Of a stretch of DNA of 64,000 bases, positions 8,280 to 17,033 are shown piece by piece (position 1 is the first letter of the stretch; every line of letters begins with the position of its first letter). The translations under genes and the position numbers were made by a program. The DNA comes from Flavobacterium acetivorans (lineage in GTDB: Bacteria > Bacteroidota > Bacteroidia > Flavobacteriales > Flavobacteriaceae): the NCBI RefSeq assembly GCF_020911885.1, contig NZ_CP087132.1, positions 806,001 to 870,000 on the forward strand, given 5' to 3'. Below the pieces are notes generated by a model that saw only the letters and a list, made by a program, of their open reading frames with translations, was not told the DNA's origin and ran no database searches.

Positions 8280-8299
8280 TTTTCTTTGTACAAAGAAAA
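8280..8299. promoter_or_regulatory. 20-bp perfect palindrome between dinB-like and arsC-like genes
   Basis: TTTTCTTTGTACAAAGAAAA, perfectly self-complementary, ends 11 bases before the ATG at 8311. It contains two oppositely directed TTTCTTTG octamers (one mismatch to TAnnTTTG), so it may hold both -7 elements as well as an operator. Confidence 0.5.
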
Positions 8300-8310
8300 C
8301 ACAAAACAAC

Positions 8311-8661
8311 ATGAACAAAATCTATTACATCTCTTCCTGCGATACTTGCCGAAAAATCATAAAATCTTTACCCAAAGGAAATAATCTTGTTTTTCGCGAT
8401 ATCAAACAGGATTCACTTACACCTGAGGAACTCGAAGAAATGTATCAATTCACGGGCAGTTATGAAACTCTGTTCAGCAAAAAAGCCCAGTTGTACAAAT
8501 CGATGAACCTAAAGGACAAATCCTTGACCGAGGACGATTATAAAAATTATATTTTAGAACATTATACCTTCTTGAGCAGACCCGTTTTTGTCATTGATAA
8601 CAAGGTTTACATTGGCGGAAGCCAGCAAAACATGCTTCAAGTAATGAAAGCCTTGGAATAG
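8311..8661 (+). CDS. ArsC/Spx-family thioredoxin-fold protein (arsenate reductase-like)
   Basis: 116 residues from the ATG at 8311 (MNKIYYISSCDTCRKI). An upstream in-frame start would run through the palindrome and into dinB, so it is not used. A CxxC pair lies at C10 and C13 in the beta1-alpha1 loop, and SRPVFVIDNKVYIGG near the C-terminus is the cis-Pro strand region of the ArsC fold. CxxC is shared by Spx-like redox proteins, so a true arsenate reductase activity is not proven. There is no arsB, arsR or acr3 nearby. Confidence 0.82.
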   Translation: MNKIYYISSCDTCRKIIKSLPKGNNLVFRDIKQDSLTPEELEEMYQFTGSYETLFSKKAQLYKSMNLKDKSLTEDDYKNYILEHYTFLSRPVFVIDNKVYIGGSQQNMLQVMKALE

Positions 8662-8674
8662 TTTTCAAACCGTA

Positions 8675-8710
8675 GTCTGCGGTCTGAACACTGAAAACTG
8701 AACACTGAGT
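8675..8710. repeat. degenerate heptamer array
   Basis: Five tandem 7-bp units (GTCTGCG, GTCTGAA, CACTGAA, AACTGAA, CACTGAG) between the arsC-like gene and yicC. Same 7-bp grammar as arrays elsewhere in the window. Confidence 0.7.
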
Positions 8711-8720
8711 ACTTTTTTCT

Positions 8721-8728
8721 TATCTTTG
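8721..8728 (+). promoter_or_regulatory. -7 promoter element of the yicC-gmk-nadD unit
   Basis: TATCTTTG, 20 bases upstream of the yicC ATG and directly after the heptamer array. No clear -33 TTG. Confidence 0.5.
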
Positions 8729-8748
8729 ACCTCTTTTTAGAAAATAAT

Positions 8749-9609
8749 ATGATACAATCAATGACAGGTTTTGGTAAAGCTACTTTGCAATTACCAACCA
8801 AAAAAATAACGGTAGAAATAAAATCCTTAAACAGTAAGGGTTTGGATTTGAACGTGAGAATGCCTTCTCTTTACCGTGAAATGGAATTAGGCTTAAGAAC
8901 CCAAATTGCATCAACACTCGAAAGAGGAAAAGTCGATTTCTCTATTTTTATCGAAAGTACTGCCGAACAAACTTCCACAAAAGTGAATGTGCCAATTGTA
9001 AAAGGATATATAGAGCAATTGCGTGCCGTTTATGCTGATGCTGATGAAACTGAACTAATGAAAATGGCGATCCGCATGCCCGATACGATGAAAATTGAAC
9101 GTGATGAAATTGACGAGAATGATTGGGCGCAAATAAAAAACGTCATCGAAGAGGCTTTGCAAAACATTGCCACATTCAGAAAAGACGAAGGTCAATCTTT
9201 AGAAAAAGAATTTCAATTGCGAATAGGAAATATTCGCCAATATATGACCGAAGCTTTAGCACTTGATCCAGAACGTGTTCAGGCTATAAAAGATCGTTTG
9301 CAAACAGCCATCGAAGAATTGAAAGTAAACGTTGACGAAAATCGTTTTGAACAAGAATTAATCTATTATTTAGAGAAATTAGATATCACCGAAGAAAAAG
9401 TCCGCCTGACCAATCATCTGGATTATTTTCTGGAAACCATCAACGGGACAGAAGCCAACGGCAGAAAACTAGGTTTCATCACTCAAGAAATGGGACGCGA
9501 AATCAATACGATGGGCTCTAAATCCAATCATGCACAAATGCAGAAACTAGTTGTGATGATGAAAGACGAATTGGAAAAAATCAAAGAACAGGTTTTAAAC
9601 GTATTATAG
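8749..9609 (+). CDS. YicC/YloC-family endoribonuclease
   Basis: 286 residues, starting with the family signature MIQSMTGFGKA and ending in the conserved segment LDYFLETINGTEANGRKLGFITQEMGREINTMGSKSNHAQMQ (described by its key residues R-K-L, F-x-x-Q-E-x-x-R-E-x-N-T and K). YicC proteins cleave RNA and destabilise small regulatory RNAs in E. coli; the function here is inferred from the family. It is the first gene of a yicC-gmk-nadD operon, an order often seen for yicC next to gmk. Confidence 0.9.
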   Translation: MIQSMTGFGKATLQLPTKKITVEIKSLNSKGLDLNVRMPSLYREMELGLRTQIASTLERGKVDFSIFIESTAEQTSTKVNVPIVKGYIEQLRAVYADADETELMKMAIRMPDTMKIERDEIDENDWAQIKNVIEEALQNIATFRKDEGQSLEKEFQLRIGNIRQYMTEALALDPERVQAIKDRLQTAIEELKVNVDENRFEQELIYYLEKLDITEEKVRLTNHLDYFLETINGTEANGRKLGFITQEMGREINTMGSKSNHAQMQKLVVMMKDELEKIKEQVLNVL

Positions 9610-9646
9610 CAGAGAAGCAATTTAAAGCTTCTAAAAAAGAATAACA

Positions 9647-10222
9647 ATGAGCACAGGAGGAAAATTAATTGTATTCTCAGCACCTTCGGGATCTGGAAAA
9701 ACAACCATAGTTAGGCATTTATTAAGCAAAGAAGATTTAAACTTAGAATTTTCGATCTCGGCAGCTTCACGCGACCCAAGAGGAGAAGAAGTAAATGGGA
9801 AAGACTATTATTTCATCTCGACCGAAGAATTCAAAAAGCACATCAAAAACGATGATTTTCTGGAATGGGAAGAAGTATACCGTGACAACTTTTACGGAAC
9901 TTTAAAAAGTGAAGTGGAACGCATTTGGGCCAAAGGAAAAAACGTGATTTTCGATATTGATGTTGCCGGAGGATTGCGAATCAAGCATAAATTCCCTGAA
10001 CAAACCCTAGCTGTTTTTGTAAAACCACCTAGCGTGGATGAATTAAAAAGAAGACTAAAAGAACGCTCCACCGAAAGCGAAGATAAAATCAATATGCGCA
10101 TTGCCAAAGCATCAGTCGAACTAGCTACAGCGCCGCAATTTGATACCATCATAAAAAATTACGATTTAGAAGTTGCTTTGGAAGAAGCTTACCAATTAGT
10201 TAAAAACTTTGTGAAAGAATAA
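9647..10222 (+). CDS. gmk: guanylate kinase
   Basis: Phosphorylates GMP to GDP with ATP. 191 residues; Walker A APSGSGKTT at 12-20, GMP-binding SAASRDPRGEEVNGKDYYFI, and GTLKSEVER after the lid. Lies 37 bases after yicC, and its TAA stop overlaps the next ATG by one base (TAATG), indicating translational coupling with nadD. Confidence 0.96.
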   Translation: MSTGGKLIVFSAPSGSGKTTIVRHLLSKEDLNLEFSISAASRDPRGEEVNGKDYYFISTEEFKKHIKNDDFLEWEEVYRDNFYGTLKSEVERIWAKGKNVIFDIDVAGGLRIKHKFPEQTLAVFVKPPSVDELKRRLKERSTESEDKINMRIAKASVELATAPQFDTIIKNYDLEVALEEAYQLVKNFVKE

Positions 10223-10803
10223 TGAAAATCGGATTGTATTTTGGAACTTTTAATCCCATTCATGTTGGCCATTTAATCATTGCCAATCACATGGCCGAAA
10301 ACGCCGATCTAGACCAGGTGTGGCTCGTAGTCACACCTCATAATCCCCTAAAAAAGAAAGACACACTGCTGGACGATTACCACCGTCTGGAAATGGTGCA
10401 TCTTGCGACTGAAAATTTCCCAAAATTAAAGCCCTCAGATATTGAATTCAAGCTATCGCAACCTAATTATACGGTAAATACCTTAGTTCATCTGGAAGAG
10501 AAATTCCCTAATCATGCGTTTTCTTTGATCATGGGAGAAGACAATTTAAAGTCTTTCCATAAGTGGAAAAACCATGAAGTGATTCTCCAAAATCATGAAA
10601 TCTATGTTTATCCTAGGATTTCTTCCGAGGCTGAAAATCTGGATTTAAAAAACCATTCCAAAATTCATTTGATTGATGCTCCCATAGTTGAAATTTCTTC
10701 CACTTTTATCCGAAAAAGCATCAAGGAAGGTAAGAACATACAACCGTTATTACCCCAAAAAGTTTGGGAATATATTGATCACAATAATTTTTACAAAAAG
10801 TAA
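10222..10803 (+). CDS. nadD: nicotinate-nucleotide adenylyltransferase
   Basis: Converts nicotinate mononucleotide and ATP to deamido-NAD in NAD synthesis. 193 residues; nucleotidyltransferase motif GTFNPIHVGH at 8-17 and the ISSTFIRKSI motif near the C-terminus. Also MGEDNLKSFHKWK, typical of NadD. Starts within the gmk stop codon. Its stop abuts the stop of the convergent LysR gene with no intervening bases, so no intergenic terminator exists there. Confidence 0.95.
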   Translation: MKIGLYFGTFNPIHVGHLIIANHMAENADLDQVWLVVTPHNPLKKKDTLLDDYHRLEMVHLATENFPKLKPSDIEFKLSQPNYTVNTLVHLEEKFPNHAFSLIMGEDNLKSFHKWKNHEVILQNHEIYVYPRISSEAENLDLKNHSKIHLIDAPIVEISSTFIRKSIKEGKNIQPLLPQKVWEYIDHNNFYKK

Positions 10804-11700
10804 TTAAGCCAATACTTTTTTTAATTCCGCTTCAATTTCCTGAAAAGCCGCATTAAAATTATCGCTTTTACCCGATAAAAGAAAGATTTCCGTATGAGGC
10901 ATTTGCTTGCTATTCCATAACAATTGCAGTTTTTTCTCTTCAATAAAATCCTTTGCATTACTATCCCAAACTACTGCAATCCCGGAATTTTTAGCAAGGA
11001 TTCCCAACATTTCATATTCTGACGGAATAATATAATTGGGAATCATCGACGGTCTTTTTTTATTAAAAACGTGCAGCCAAAATAATTTTATATGTGGAAT
11101 GCCGGCATCAGGACTATACCATTTTTGTTCGTTTAACCAATGTTCAATAGCGTTAAAATCTTTACTCTTAATTTTTGATTTCAATTCTGACGCATCAATG
11201 TTTGTGGAGCCCACTATAATTTGCTTGATTGCTCCCAGCTTCTTCTGAATTGTATCAAAAGTATCGTATCGCTTGCTAACAATAGCAAAATCAAGTTTTT
11301 TAGAATCTACTAATTCAAAAAGTGCGTCATCTTTATGAAAGCTAAAATCAATAAATTCAAATTTAGAAACAAGCGCACTTCCTATACTGCTCATCAAATG
11401 TTTTGAGATCCCAATAGAAATCAATCGATTCGCATTGAATGCTTTGGCTCTAAAACCATTCTCCACATTTTCCAAGCGATCTAAAGCCTCAATGATTAAA
11501 TTATTGAGTAACTTAGCGTATTCCGTTGGTTCCACCCCTTTCGACTTTCGATTGAAAAGCTTATAACCTACATGTGCCTCTAACATTGATATTTGCTGAC
11601 TTACAGCCGGTTGACTGATAAACAATTCCTTAGCGGCCAAAGAAAAGTTTCCGTTTTTATAAACCGATTTAAAAGTTCGATACCATTCCAGATTAACCAT
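10804..11700 (-). CDS. LysR-family transcriptional regulator
   Basis: 298 residues. The N-terminal winged HTH (about 1-60) reads LEWYRTFKSVYKNGNFSLAAKELFISQPAVSQQISMLEAHVG, here described by its hallmark SLAAKELFISQPAVSQQI. The rest is a divergent effector-binding domain. It is transcribed away from the DJ-1/PfpI-like gene and its Fe-alcohol dehydrogenase, the classic LysR divergon layout, so it probably controls those two genes and itself. A 14-bp palindrome in the 86-bp intergene overlaps its own -7 box. The inducer is unknown; reactive aldehydes are a guess from the target genes. Confidence 0.9.
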   Translation of the reverse strand: MVNLEWYRTFKSVYKNGNFSLAAKELFISQPAVSQQISMLEAHVGYKLFNRKSKGVEPTEYAKLLNNLIIEALDRLENVENGFRAKAFNANRLISIGISKHLMSSIGSALVSKFEFIDFSFHKDDALFELVDSKKLDFAIVSKRYDTFDTIQKKLGAIKQIIVGSTNIDASELKSKIKSKDFNAIEHWLNEQKWYSPDAGIPHIKLFWLHVFNKKRPSMIPNYIIPSEYEMLGILAKNSGIAVVWDSNAKDFIEEKKLQLLWNSKQMPHTEIFLLSGKSDNFNAAFQEIEAELKKVLA

Positions 11701-11719
11701 GGTATAAATATATTTATCA

Positions 11720-11738
11720 CAAACATAATTTAAATTAT
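11720..11738 (-). promoter_or_regulatory. lysR -7 box overlapping a 14-bp palindrome (candidate LysR operator)
   Basis: Minus-strand TATGTTTG (11727-11720) is partly covered by the perfect palindrome ATAATTTAAATTAT (11725-11738). The palindrome can be read as a T-N11-A LysR site. Overlap with the lysR promoter fits autoregulation. Confidence 0.5.
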
Positions 11739-11761
11739 TTTTACTGATGGCATATTCGCCC

Positions 11762-11769
11762 TAAATTTG
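11762..11769 (+). promoter_or_regulatory. -7 element of the DJ-1-like gene
   Basis: TAAATTTG, 17 bases upstream of the ATG at 11787 and 24 bases from the candidate LysR palindrome. Confidence 0.5.
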
Positions 11770-11786
11770 TAAAAACAAAATGAATC

Positions 11787-12557
11787 ATGAAGAAAATTGC
11801 ATTACTTACCATTACAATATTAACTGCGAGTTGCCTGACAGCGACTGCTCAAAAACTAAATAAAAAAGGCATGAAAAAAGTATTATTTGTTGTTACTAGT
11901 CACGATAAACTAGGCAACACCGGAGAAAAAACAGGATTTTGGACCGAAGAATTTGCAGCACCTTATTATGAATTAACCGATAAAGGGGTTCAAATTGATA
12001 TTGCAACGCCATTAGGAGGTCAGCCGCCAATTGATCCAAAAAGTGAAGATCCATCTGCCGCTACTGAAGACACCAAAAGATTCGATAACGACACCGCACT
12101 TCTTTCAAAACTAAAAAACACAAAAAAATTAGCCGATGTAAATCAAGCAGATTATGATGCGGTTTTTTACCCAGGAGGTCACGGTCCGCTTTGGGATTTA
12201 GCCGAAGACAAGACCTCAATCGCTTTAATTGAATCTTTTTACACACACAATAAACCCGTTGGTTTTGTTTGTCATGCTCCCGGAGCTTTGAAAAATGTGA
12301 AAGTAAATGGCGCTTTTTTAGTAAAAGGTAAAAAAGTAACTGGATTTTCTAATACAGAAGAAGAAGCCGTAGGCTTAACCAAAGTGGTTCCATTTTTACT
12401 GGAAGATGCTTTGCAATCAAATGGCGCAAACTATTCTAAAGCAGCTGACTGGCAACCTTATGCCGTTGAAGATGGCTTATTGATTACAGGTCAAAACCCA
12501 GCTTCATCTAAACTGGTTGCCCAAAAATTATTGAATCAATTAAACGTAAAAAAATAA
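11787..12557 (+). CDS. exported DJ-1/PfpI (Hsp31-like) protein
   Basis: 256 residues with an N-terminal export signal (KKIALLTITILTASCLTATAQ). The class I glutamine amidotransferase-like core has PGGHGPLWDL (129-138) and the nucleophile elbow GFVCHAPGAL with C162 and H163; Glu54/55 (WTEEFAAPYY) is the expected acidic partner. Architecture matches Hsp31/glyoxalase III-type proteins that handle methylglyoxal or damaged protein. A signal peptide is unusual for that group and suggests a periplasmic site. Two bases separate it from the downstream alcohol dehydrogenase, so they form one operon divergent from lysR. Confidence 0.87.
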   Translation: MKKIALLTITILTASCLTATAQKLNKKGMKKVLFVVTSHDKLGNTGEKTGFWTEEFAAPYYELTDKGVQIDIATPLGGQPPIDPKSEDPSAATEDTKRFDNDTALLSKLKNTKKLADVNQADYDAVFYPGGHGPLWDLAEDKTSIALIESFYTHNKPVGFVCHAPGALKNVKVNGAFLVKGKKVTGFSNTEEEAVGLTKVVPFLLEDALQSNGANYSKAADWQPYAVEDGLLITGQNPASSKLVAQKLLNQLNVKK

Positions 12558-12559
12558 AC

Positions 12560-13717
12560 ATGTTAAACTTTGAATTATACAATCCTACCAATTTAGTTTT
12601 TGGAAAAGGGCAGATTGAAAAATTACCAACATTAGTCCCACAAGGTGCAAAAATCCTTTTGGCTTATGGCGGAGGAAGCATTTTTAAGAACGGAATCCAC
12701 GAGCAAATAATCAACAATCTAAAAGGTTTTGAAATAGTAGAATTCAGCGGTATAGAACCCAACCCTCATTTTGAAACTTTGATGAAAGCAGTTGCGATCA
12801 TTAAAGAACAAAAAATTGATTTTATTTTAGCTGTTGGTGGAGGCTCTGTGATTGACGGGGTGAAATTTATTTCAGCCGCAGTAAATTTTGAAGGAAACCC
12901 TATCGATATTCTTCAAAAACGTCTTCTAATAAAAGAAAATGCAGTGCCTTTTGGGACGGTCTTAACTTTGCCTGCAACAGGAAGTGAGATGAATTCTGGA
13001 GCTGTGGTAACTATTGAAGCTACCCAAGAAAAATTAGCTTTTGGTGGTTCGGCCTTATTTCCAAAATTCTCTATTTGTGACCCAACAGTAATCGAATCTT
13101 TACCAAAAAGACAATTACAAAATGGCGTTGTTGATGCCTACACCCATGTAATGGAACAATATTTAACTTATCCGCATGAAGGCTATTTACAAGATAGAAT
13201 TGCCGAAGGAATCCTTCAAACCTTGATTGAAATAGGTCCCAAAGTAGTGGAAAATCCAAAAGACTATGCACTAGCCTCTAACTTTATGTGGTCGTGTACA
13301 ATGGCTCTCAACGGATTAATCCAAAAAGGAGTTCCAAGCGATTGGGCCACACATATGATTGGTCATGAATTAACCGCTTTATATGGAATCGATCATGCAC
13401 GTACATTGGCAATTATTGCTCCTAGTTTGTACAAAGTAATGTTTGAAACCAAAAAAGCAAAATTAGCTCAATACGGAAAACGTATTTTTAATTTAGAAGG
13501 AACGGAAGACGAAATCGCAAATGAGGCCATCAACAAAACCGTTGAATTTTTCCATAAAATGGGAATGCAAACTAAATTATCTGAATATACCGAAGACTAT
13601 AATAAAACAGCTGACTTCATTGTAAATCGTTTTGAAGAAAGAGGCTGGAAAGGTCTTGGAGAGCGACAAAACATCACTTTAGACAAAGTAAAATCAATTG
13701 TAGAAATGAGTTACTAA
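12560..13717 (+). CDS. iron-containing (YqhD/BDH-type) alcohol dehydrogenase
   Basis: NAD(P)H-dependent aldehyde reductase, 385 residues. Nucleotide-binding GGGSVID at 93-99; metal ligands D192, H196, H265 and H279 align with those of E. coli YqhD. FELYNPTNLVFGKGQIEKLP at the start is typical of the BDH/YqhD branch, which scavenges short aldehydes. Operonic with the DJ-1-like gene, so a joint aldehyde-detoxification role under the LysR regulator is inferred. A strong terminator follows. Confidence 0.92.
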   Translation: MLNFELYNPTNLVFGKGQIEKLPTLVPQGAKILLAYGGGSIFKNGIHEQIINNLKGFEIVEFSGIEPNPHFETLMKAVAIIKEQKIDFILAVGGGSVIDGVKFISAAVNFEGNPIDILQKRLLIKENAVPFGTVLTLPATGSEMNSGAVVTIEATQEKLAFGGSALFPKFSICDPTVIESLPKRQLQNGVVDAYTHVMEQYLTYPHEGYLQDRIAEGILQTLIEIGPKVVENPKDYALASNFMWSCTMALNGLIQKGVPSDWATHMIGHELTALYGIDHARTLAIIAPSLYKVMFETKKAKLAQYGKRIFNLEGTEDEIANEAINKTVEFFHKMGMQTKLSEYTEDYNKTADFIVNRFEERGWKGLGERQNITLDKVKSIVEMSY

Positions 13718-13748
13718 TTCGAAAAAAAAAGAAGAATTTATTTAAAAT

Positions 13749-13786
13749 AAAAAGGCGTTCGTGAATTTATTCTAGAACGCCTTTTT
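13749..13786 (+). terminator. terminator after the alcohol dehydrogenase operon
   Basis: Stem AAAAAGGCGTTC / GAACGCCTTTTT with a 14-base loop, flanked by A and T tracts. Confidence 0.88.
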
Positions 13787-13962
13787 CATAACACCAAAAC
13801 AAAACTAACTAATTCAATTTTCATATTCAATTAAATAACTAACTTACAATGGGTTACAACGGAACAAAAGCTGTAATATTGTACAGAAATAAAAAAAATA
13901 TTATTTTATTAAAATTTTAAAGCTTACAGCGTCCTAAATATTGAGAGTCCTTCATTATTTTC

Positions 13963-13994
13963 TTGTCTCATTAGTACATTTTTAAGTACTTTTG
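13963..13994 (+). promoter_or_regulatory. gpsA promoter
   Basis: -33 TTG (13963-13965), 21-base spacer, -7 TACTTTTG (13987-13994), ending 18 bases before the gpsA ATG. It overlaps an upstream in-frame TTG at 13992, which argues against that start. Confidence 0.65.
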
Positions 13995-14012
13995 ATTAAA
14001 TTTAATACTAAA

Positions 14013-15008
14013 ATGACCGAAAATTTAAAATTTGCAGTAATTGGTGGTGGAAGTTGGGCAACAGCAATCACAAAAATGTTATGCGTAAATCTTTCCGAAG
14101 TTTCTTGGTATATGCGTAATGAATCTGCAATTGAGCATATAAAACTTCACAAACACAATCCTAATTATCTAAGTTCAGTTGAATTTGACACTCAAAAGTT
14201 AAAACTTACCAGTGATATTAACGAAGCAGTTGCATATGCTGATTACATTATTTTTGCTATACCATCCGCTTTTTTAAATGGTGAATTGGAAAAACTGACG
14301 GTCTCATTGAAGGACAAGATTATTTTTTCGGCAATCAAAGGTATTGTTCCAGAAACCAGTCTAATTGTTGGTGAACATTTCCACTTTCAATATGACATTC
14401 CTTACTATAATATCGGTGTAATAACTGGTCCTTGCCATGCCGAAGAAGTAGCTCTAGAGCGTTTATCATATCTAACAATTGCTTGTGGCGATGCTCAAAA
14501 AGCCTCAATAGTAGCCAAAAACTTGTCCGGGAATTATATTAAAACAAAAATAACGGATGACATTATAGGCACCGAATATGCGGCCATGCTAAAAAACATC
14601 TACGCCATTGCAGCCGGAATTGCCCACGGTCTGGGTTATGGTGATAATTTTCAGGCTGTGTTGATGAGTAATGCCATTCGAGAAATGAAAAAATTCATCA
14701 AGAAAGTACACAAAATGAAGCGAAACATCAATGATTCGGCTTATTTGGGTGATTTATTGGTAACGGGTTATTCGCTTTTTTCAAGAAACAGAACCTTCGG
14801 GAATATGATTGGTAAAGGTTATACTGTGAAAAGTGCCATGATGGAAATGAGCATGGTTTCTGAAGGCTATTATGCTACAAATAGCGCTTATAAACTCAAT
14901 CAGGGTTATGGTGCCAAAACACCAATTATAGATGCCGTTTATGAAATTCTATACAAAGGAAAAGAAGCTAAAACTATTTTTAAAGAACTGACAGAGAAGC
15001 TGGATTAA
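14013..15008 (+). CDS. gpsA: NAD(P)H-dependent glycerol-3-phosphate dehydrogenase
   Basis: Makes sn-glycerol-3-phosphate from dihydroxyacetone phosphate for phospholipid synthesis. 331 residues from the ATG at 14013. Dinucleotide-binding GGGSWATA at 11-18; catalytic-domain segments IKGIVPETSL, GPCHAEEVA and GTEYAAMLKNIYAIAAG, the last with the conserved catalytic Lys. DLLVTGYSLFSRNRTFG is the family's substrate-binding signature. Own promoter and terminator. Confidence 0.95.
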   Translation: MTENLKFAVIGGGSWATAITKMLCVNLSEVSWYMRNESAIEHIKLHKHNPNYLSSVEFDTQKLKLTSDINEAVAYADYIIFAIPSAFLNGELEKLTVSLKDKIIFSAIKGIVPETSLIVGEHFHFQYDIPYYNIGVITGPCHAEEVALERLSYLTIACGDAQKASIVAKNLSGNYIKTKITDDIIGTEYAAMLKNIYAIAAGIAHGLGYGDNFQAVLMSNAIREMKKFIKKVHKMKRNINDSAYLGDLLVTGYSLFSRNRTFGNMIGKGYTVKSAMMEMSMVSEGYYATNSAYKLNQGYGAKTPIIDAVYEILYKGKEAKTIFKELTEKLD

Positions 15009-15030
15009 ATTCAGCTATCAACCTACATAA

Positions 15031-15074
15031 AAAACCGCTAATTCTCAGATGAAATCCGGAGATTAGCGGTTTTT
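15031..15074. terminator. bidirectional terminator
   Basis: Stem AAAACCGCTAAT / ATTAGCGGTTTT between the convergent gpsA and the gene ending at 15097. Confidence 0.85.
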
Positions 15075-15096
15075 AAATTTATATAAAATCTATTTT

Positions 15097-15504
15097 CTAT
15101 CTTACAATAATGCCTTCCACGAATAAAATAGGCACCTCTTCTGTCTCTGCTTCGTTAATACTATTGGCTTTAAAAATAAATTTCTTATCGTACATCTTAT
15201 TTCCTATAAAATAAGATACCGAAAACTCGTTATTGAGTGCCAAAACACTTTTTTCGATCATTTCAATTTTCACCACAGAAACTGCTGGAACTTCAACAAA
15301 GGCATGACGCAAAAGAGAGGTTTTTTTCATTTCTCCATCAATAGTTCCAAAAGCTTTAGAAACCACCATCACGCTTTCGATAAGAAAATCACTATCATTC
15401 ACTAAATAGGCGTACCAAACTTTTTCCATGAAATCGTCGCTCCATTCTTGAACGGTAGCTACAAATACATTTTCTACTTCGGGGATGATAATATCGGACT
15501 TCAT
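15097..15504 (-). CDS. conserved hypothetical protein
   Basis: 135 residues, predicted beta-rich, no signal peptide or membrane segment, no cysteine or catalytic motif. Starts MKSDIIIPEVENVFVATVQEW. Lies 34 bases downstream of pheS on the same strand and ends before a terminator, so it is probably co-transcribed with pheS. I do not recognise the family. Confidence 0.75.
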   Translation of the reverse strand: MKSDIIIPEVENVFVATVQEWSDDFMEKVWYAYLVNDSDFLIESVMVVSKAFGTIDGEMKKTSLLRHAFVEVPAVSVVKIEMIEKSVLALNNEFSVSYFIGNKMYDKKFIFKANSINEAETEEVPILFVEGIIVR

Positions 15505-15538
15505 TATTTTTACACTAAATATTTTGCTTATTGACTTT

Positions 15539-16558
15539 TTAAATGCTTGCCTTAAATTGCTCTAAGAAACGTACATCATTTTCGTAGAACATTCGGATAT
15601 CACCAATTTGGTATAACAACATGGCAATACGCTCAATTCCCATTCCAAAAGCAAAACCGTTGTATTCGTCCGGATTAATGCCACAGTTTTTTAATACATT
15701 AGGATCAACCATTCCGCAACCCATAATTTCTAACCAACCTGTTCCTTTGGTAATTCTATAATCGGTTTCTGTTTTTAAACCCCAATAAATATCCACCTCG
15801 GCACTTGGTTCTGTAAAAGGAAAATAAGAAGGACGCAAACGAATTTTTGACTTGCCAAACATCTCTTTGGTAAAGTACAACAAGGTTTGTTTCAAATCAG
15901 CAAAGGAAACATCTTTATCAATATACAATCCTTCTACCTGATGAAAAATACAGTGAGAACGGGAAGATACGGCTTCGTTACGAAAAACTCTTCCCGGAGA
16001 AATGGTACGAATAGGCGGTTTATTATTTTCCATATAACGCACCTGAACAGATGATGTATGCGTACGCAATAAAATATCCGGATTTGTTTGAATGAAAAAA
16101 GTATCCTGCATATCTCTTGCCGGATGGTATTCCGGTAAATTCAATGCGGTAAAATTGTGCCAGTCGTCTTCGATTTCCGGGCCTTCAGAAACATTAAAAC
16201 CGATGTTTGAAAAGATATCGATAATTTGGTTTTTTACCAATGAAATAGGGTGACGGGAACCAATAGAAATCGGTTCTGACGAACGTGTCAAATCACCATA
16301 AAAACCTTTTGATTCTTCTTTACTTTCTAAAGCTTCCTGTATGGTCTTTACTTTTTCCTCGGCAGAAGTTTTTAGCAAATTAATTACTTGCCCAAATTCC
16401 TTTTTTTGGTCATTAGGAACGTTCTTGAACTCGGCAAAAAAATCTTTTAGAATCCCTTTACTTCCAAGGAATTTGATTCTAAATGCTTCTAATTCGGCTG
16501 CATTTTGAGTAGAGAAAGCTTGTGCTTCACCAATATATTCTTTTATCTTGTCTATCAT
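15539..16558 (-). CDS. pheS: phenylalanine--tRNA ligase alpha subunit
   Basis: Catalytic subunit of the alpha2-beta2 class II synthetase. 339 residues from the ATG at 16558 ([15 protein letters not shown]); another ATG two codons upstream (16564) is possible. N-terminal coiled-coil, then motif 1 ([13 protein letters not shown]), motif 2 ([31 protein letters not shown]) and motif 3 ([18 protein letters not shown]). pheT is not in the window, as is usual where the two genes are unlinked. A -7 box TAAATTTG lies at 16588-16581. Confidence 0.95.
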   Translation of the reverse strand: MIDKIKEYIGEAQAFSTQNAAELEAFRIKFLGSKGILKDFFAEFKNVPNDQKKEFGQVINLLKTSAEEKVKTIQEALESKEESKGFYGDLTRSSEPISIGSRHPISLVKNQIIDIFSNIGFNVSEGPEIEDDWHNFTALNLPEYHPARDMQDTFFIQTNPDILLRTHTSSVQVRYMENNKPPIRTISPGRVFRNEAVSSRSHCIFHQVEGLYIDKDVSFADLKQTLLYFTKEMFGKSKIRLRPSYFPFTEPSAEVDIYWGLKTETDYRITKGTGWLEIMGCGMVDPNVLKNCGINPDEYNGFAFGMGIERIAMLLYQIGDIRMFYENDVRFLEQFKASI

Positions 16559-16580
16559 TTTCATCCAATAATTGAGAGTG

Positions 16581-16588
16581 CAAATTTA
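16581..16588 (-). promoter_or_regulatory. pheS -7 promoter element
   Basis: TAAATTTG on the minus strand, 22 bases upstream of the chosen start. Confidence 0.5.
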
Positions 16589-16670
16589 GTTTTTTTGCCA
16601 CGAATTACACTAATTTTCACAAATTTGTTTCCTGTACTTTGCGGTAACTCCAAGTTTCTATATAAAATAC

Positions 16671-17027
16671 CTATTCTATCAATTCCCGCTCCAGAAAGTA
16701 ATTCACAATTGCCTCTTTCATCAAAACCGATTGTTCTCCTGCTTTTAAAGGTGGTAATTCTTCTTTCACCTTATAATGAGGCCATCCTTCTTCGTCAAAA
16801 AAATCGAATTCATAGAATCCATAAGGTTCTAATAATCTACAAATAGCAATGTGCATCAGGTTCAATTTTTCATCTTTTTTAAATTCACGATGAATTTTTC
16901 CCAATTCCTGAACACCAATTAGGTATATGATGGCATCTAAATCTAAATCTTCCCCTTGCGAAAATTGATTGGAAAGTATCGTTACAAGCTGTTCCCAGCG
17001 TTCTTTAAGTTGTATATCTCTTGACAT
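16671..17027 (-). CDS. conserved hypothetical protein
   Basis: 118 residues, soluble, acidic, mostly helical in the first two thirds (ERWEQLVTILSNQF, DAIIYLIGVQELGKI) with an aromatic/acidic stretch FYEFDFFDEEGWPHY. No catalytic motif. It is divergent from cvpA and shares a compact back-to-back promoter with it. Its leader contains a heptamer array. Family not recognised. Confidence 0.75.
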   Translation of the reverse strand: MSRDIQLKERWEQLVTILSNQFSQGEDLDLDAIIYLIGVQELGKIHREFKKDEKLNLMHIAICRLLEPYGFYEFDFFDEEGWPHYKVKEELPPLKAGEQSVLMKEAIVNYFLERELIE

Positions 17028-17033
17028 GTTTAC

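Noticed and set aside
8675..8710. CRISPR-like array
   Set aside because: The repeats are 7 bp with no spacers and no cas genes are present; it is a degenerate heptamer array.
13851..13920. 23-codon ORF after the alcohol dehydrogenase terminator
   Set aside because: Lys/Asn/Ile-rich peptide in AT-rich spacer with no start signal; likely chance.
13992..14012. Upstream TTG start for gpsA
   Set aside because: It overlaps the -7 box TACTTTTG; the ATG at 14013 gives the standard GpsA N-terminus.
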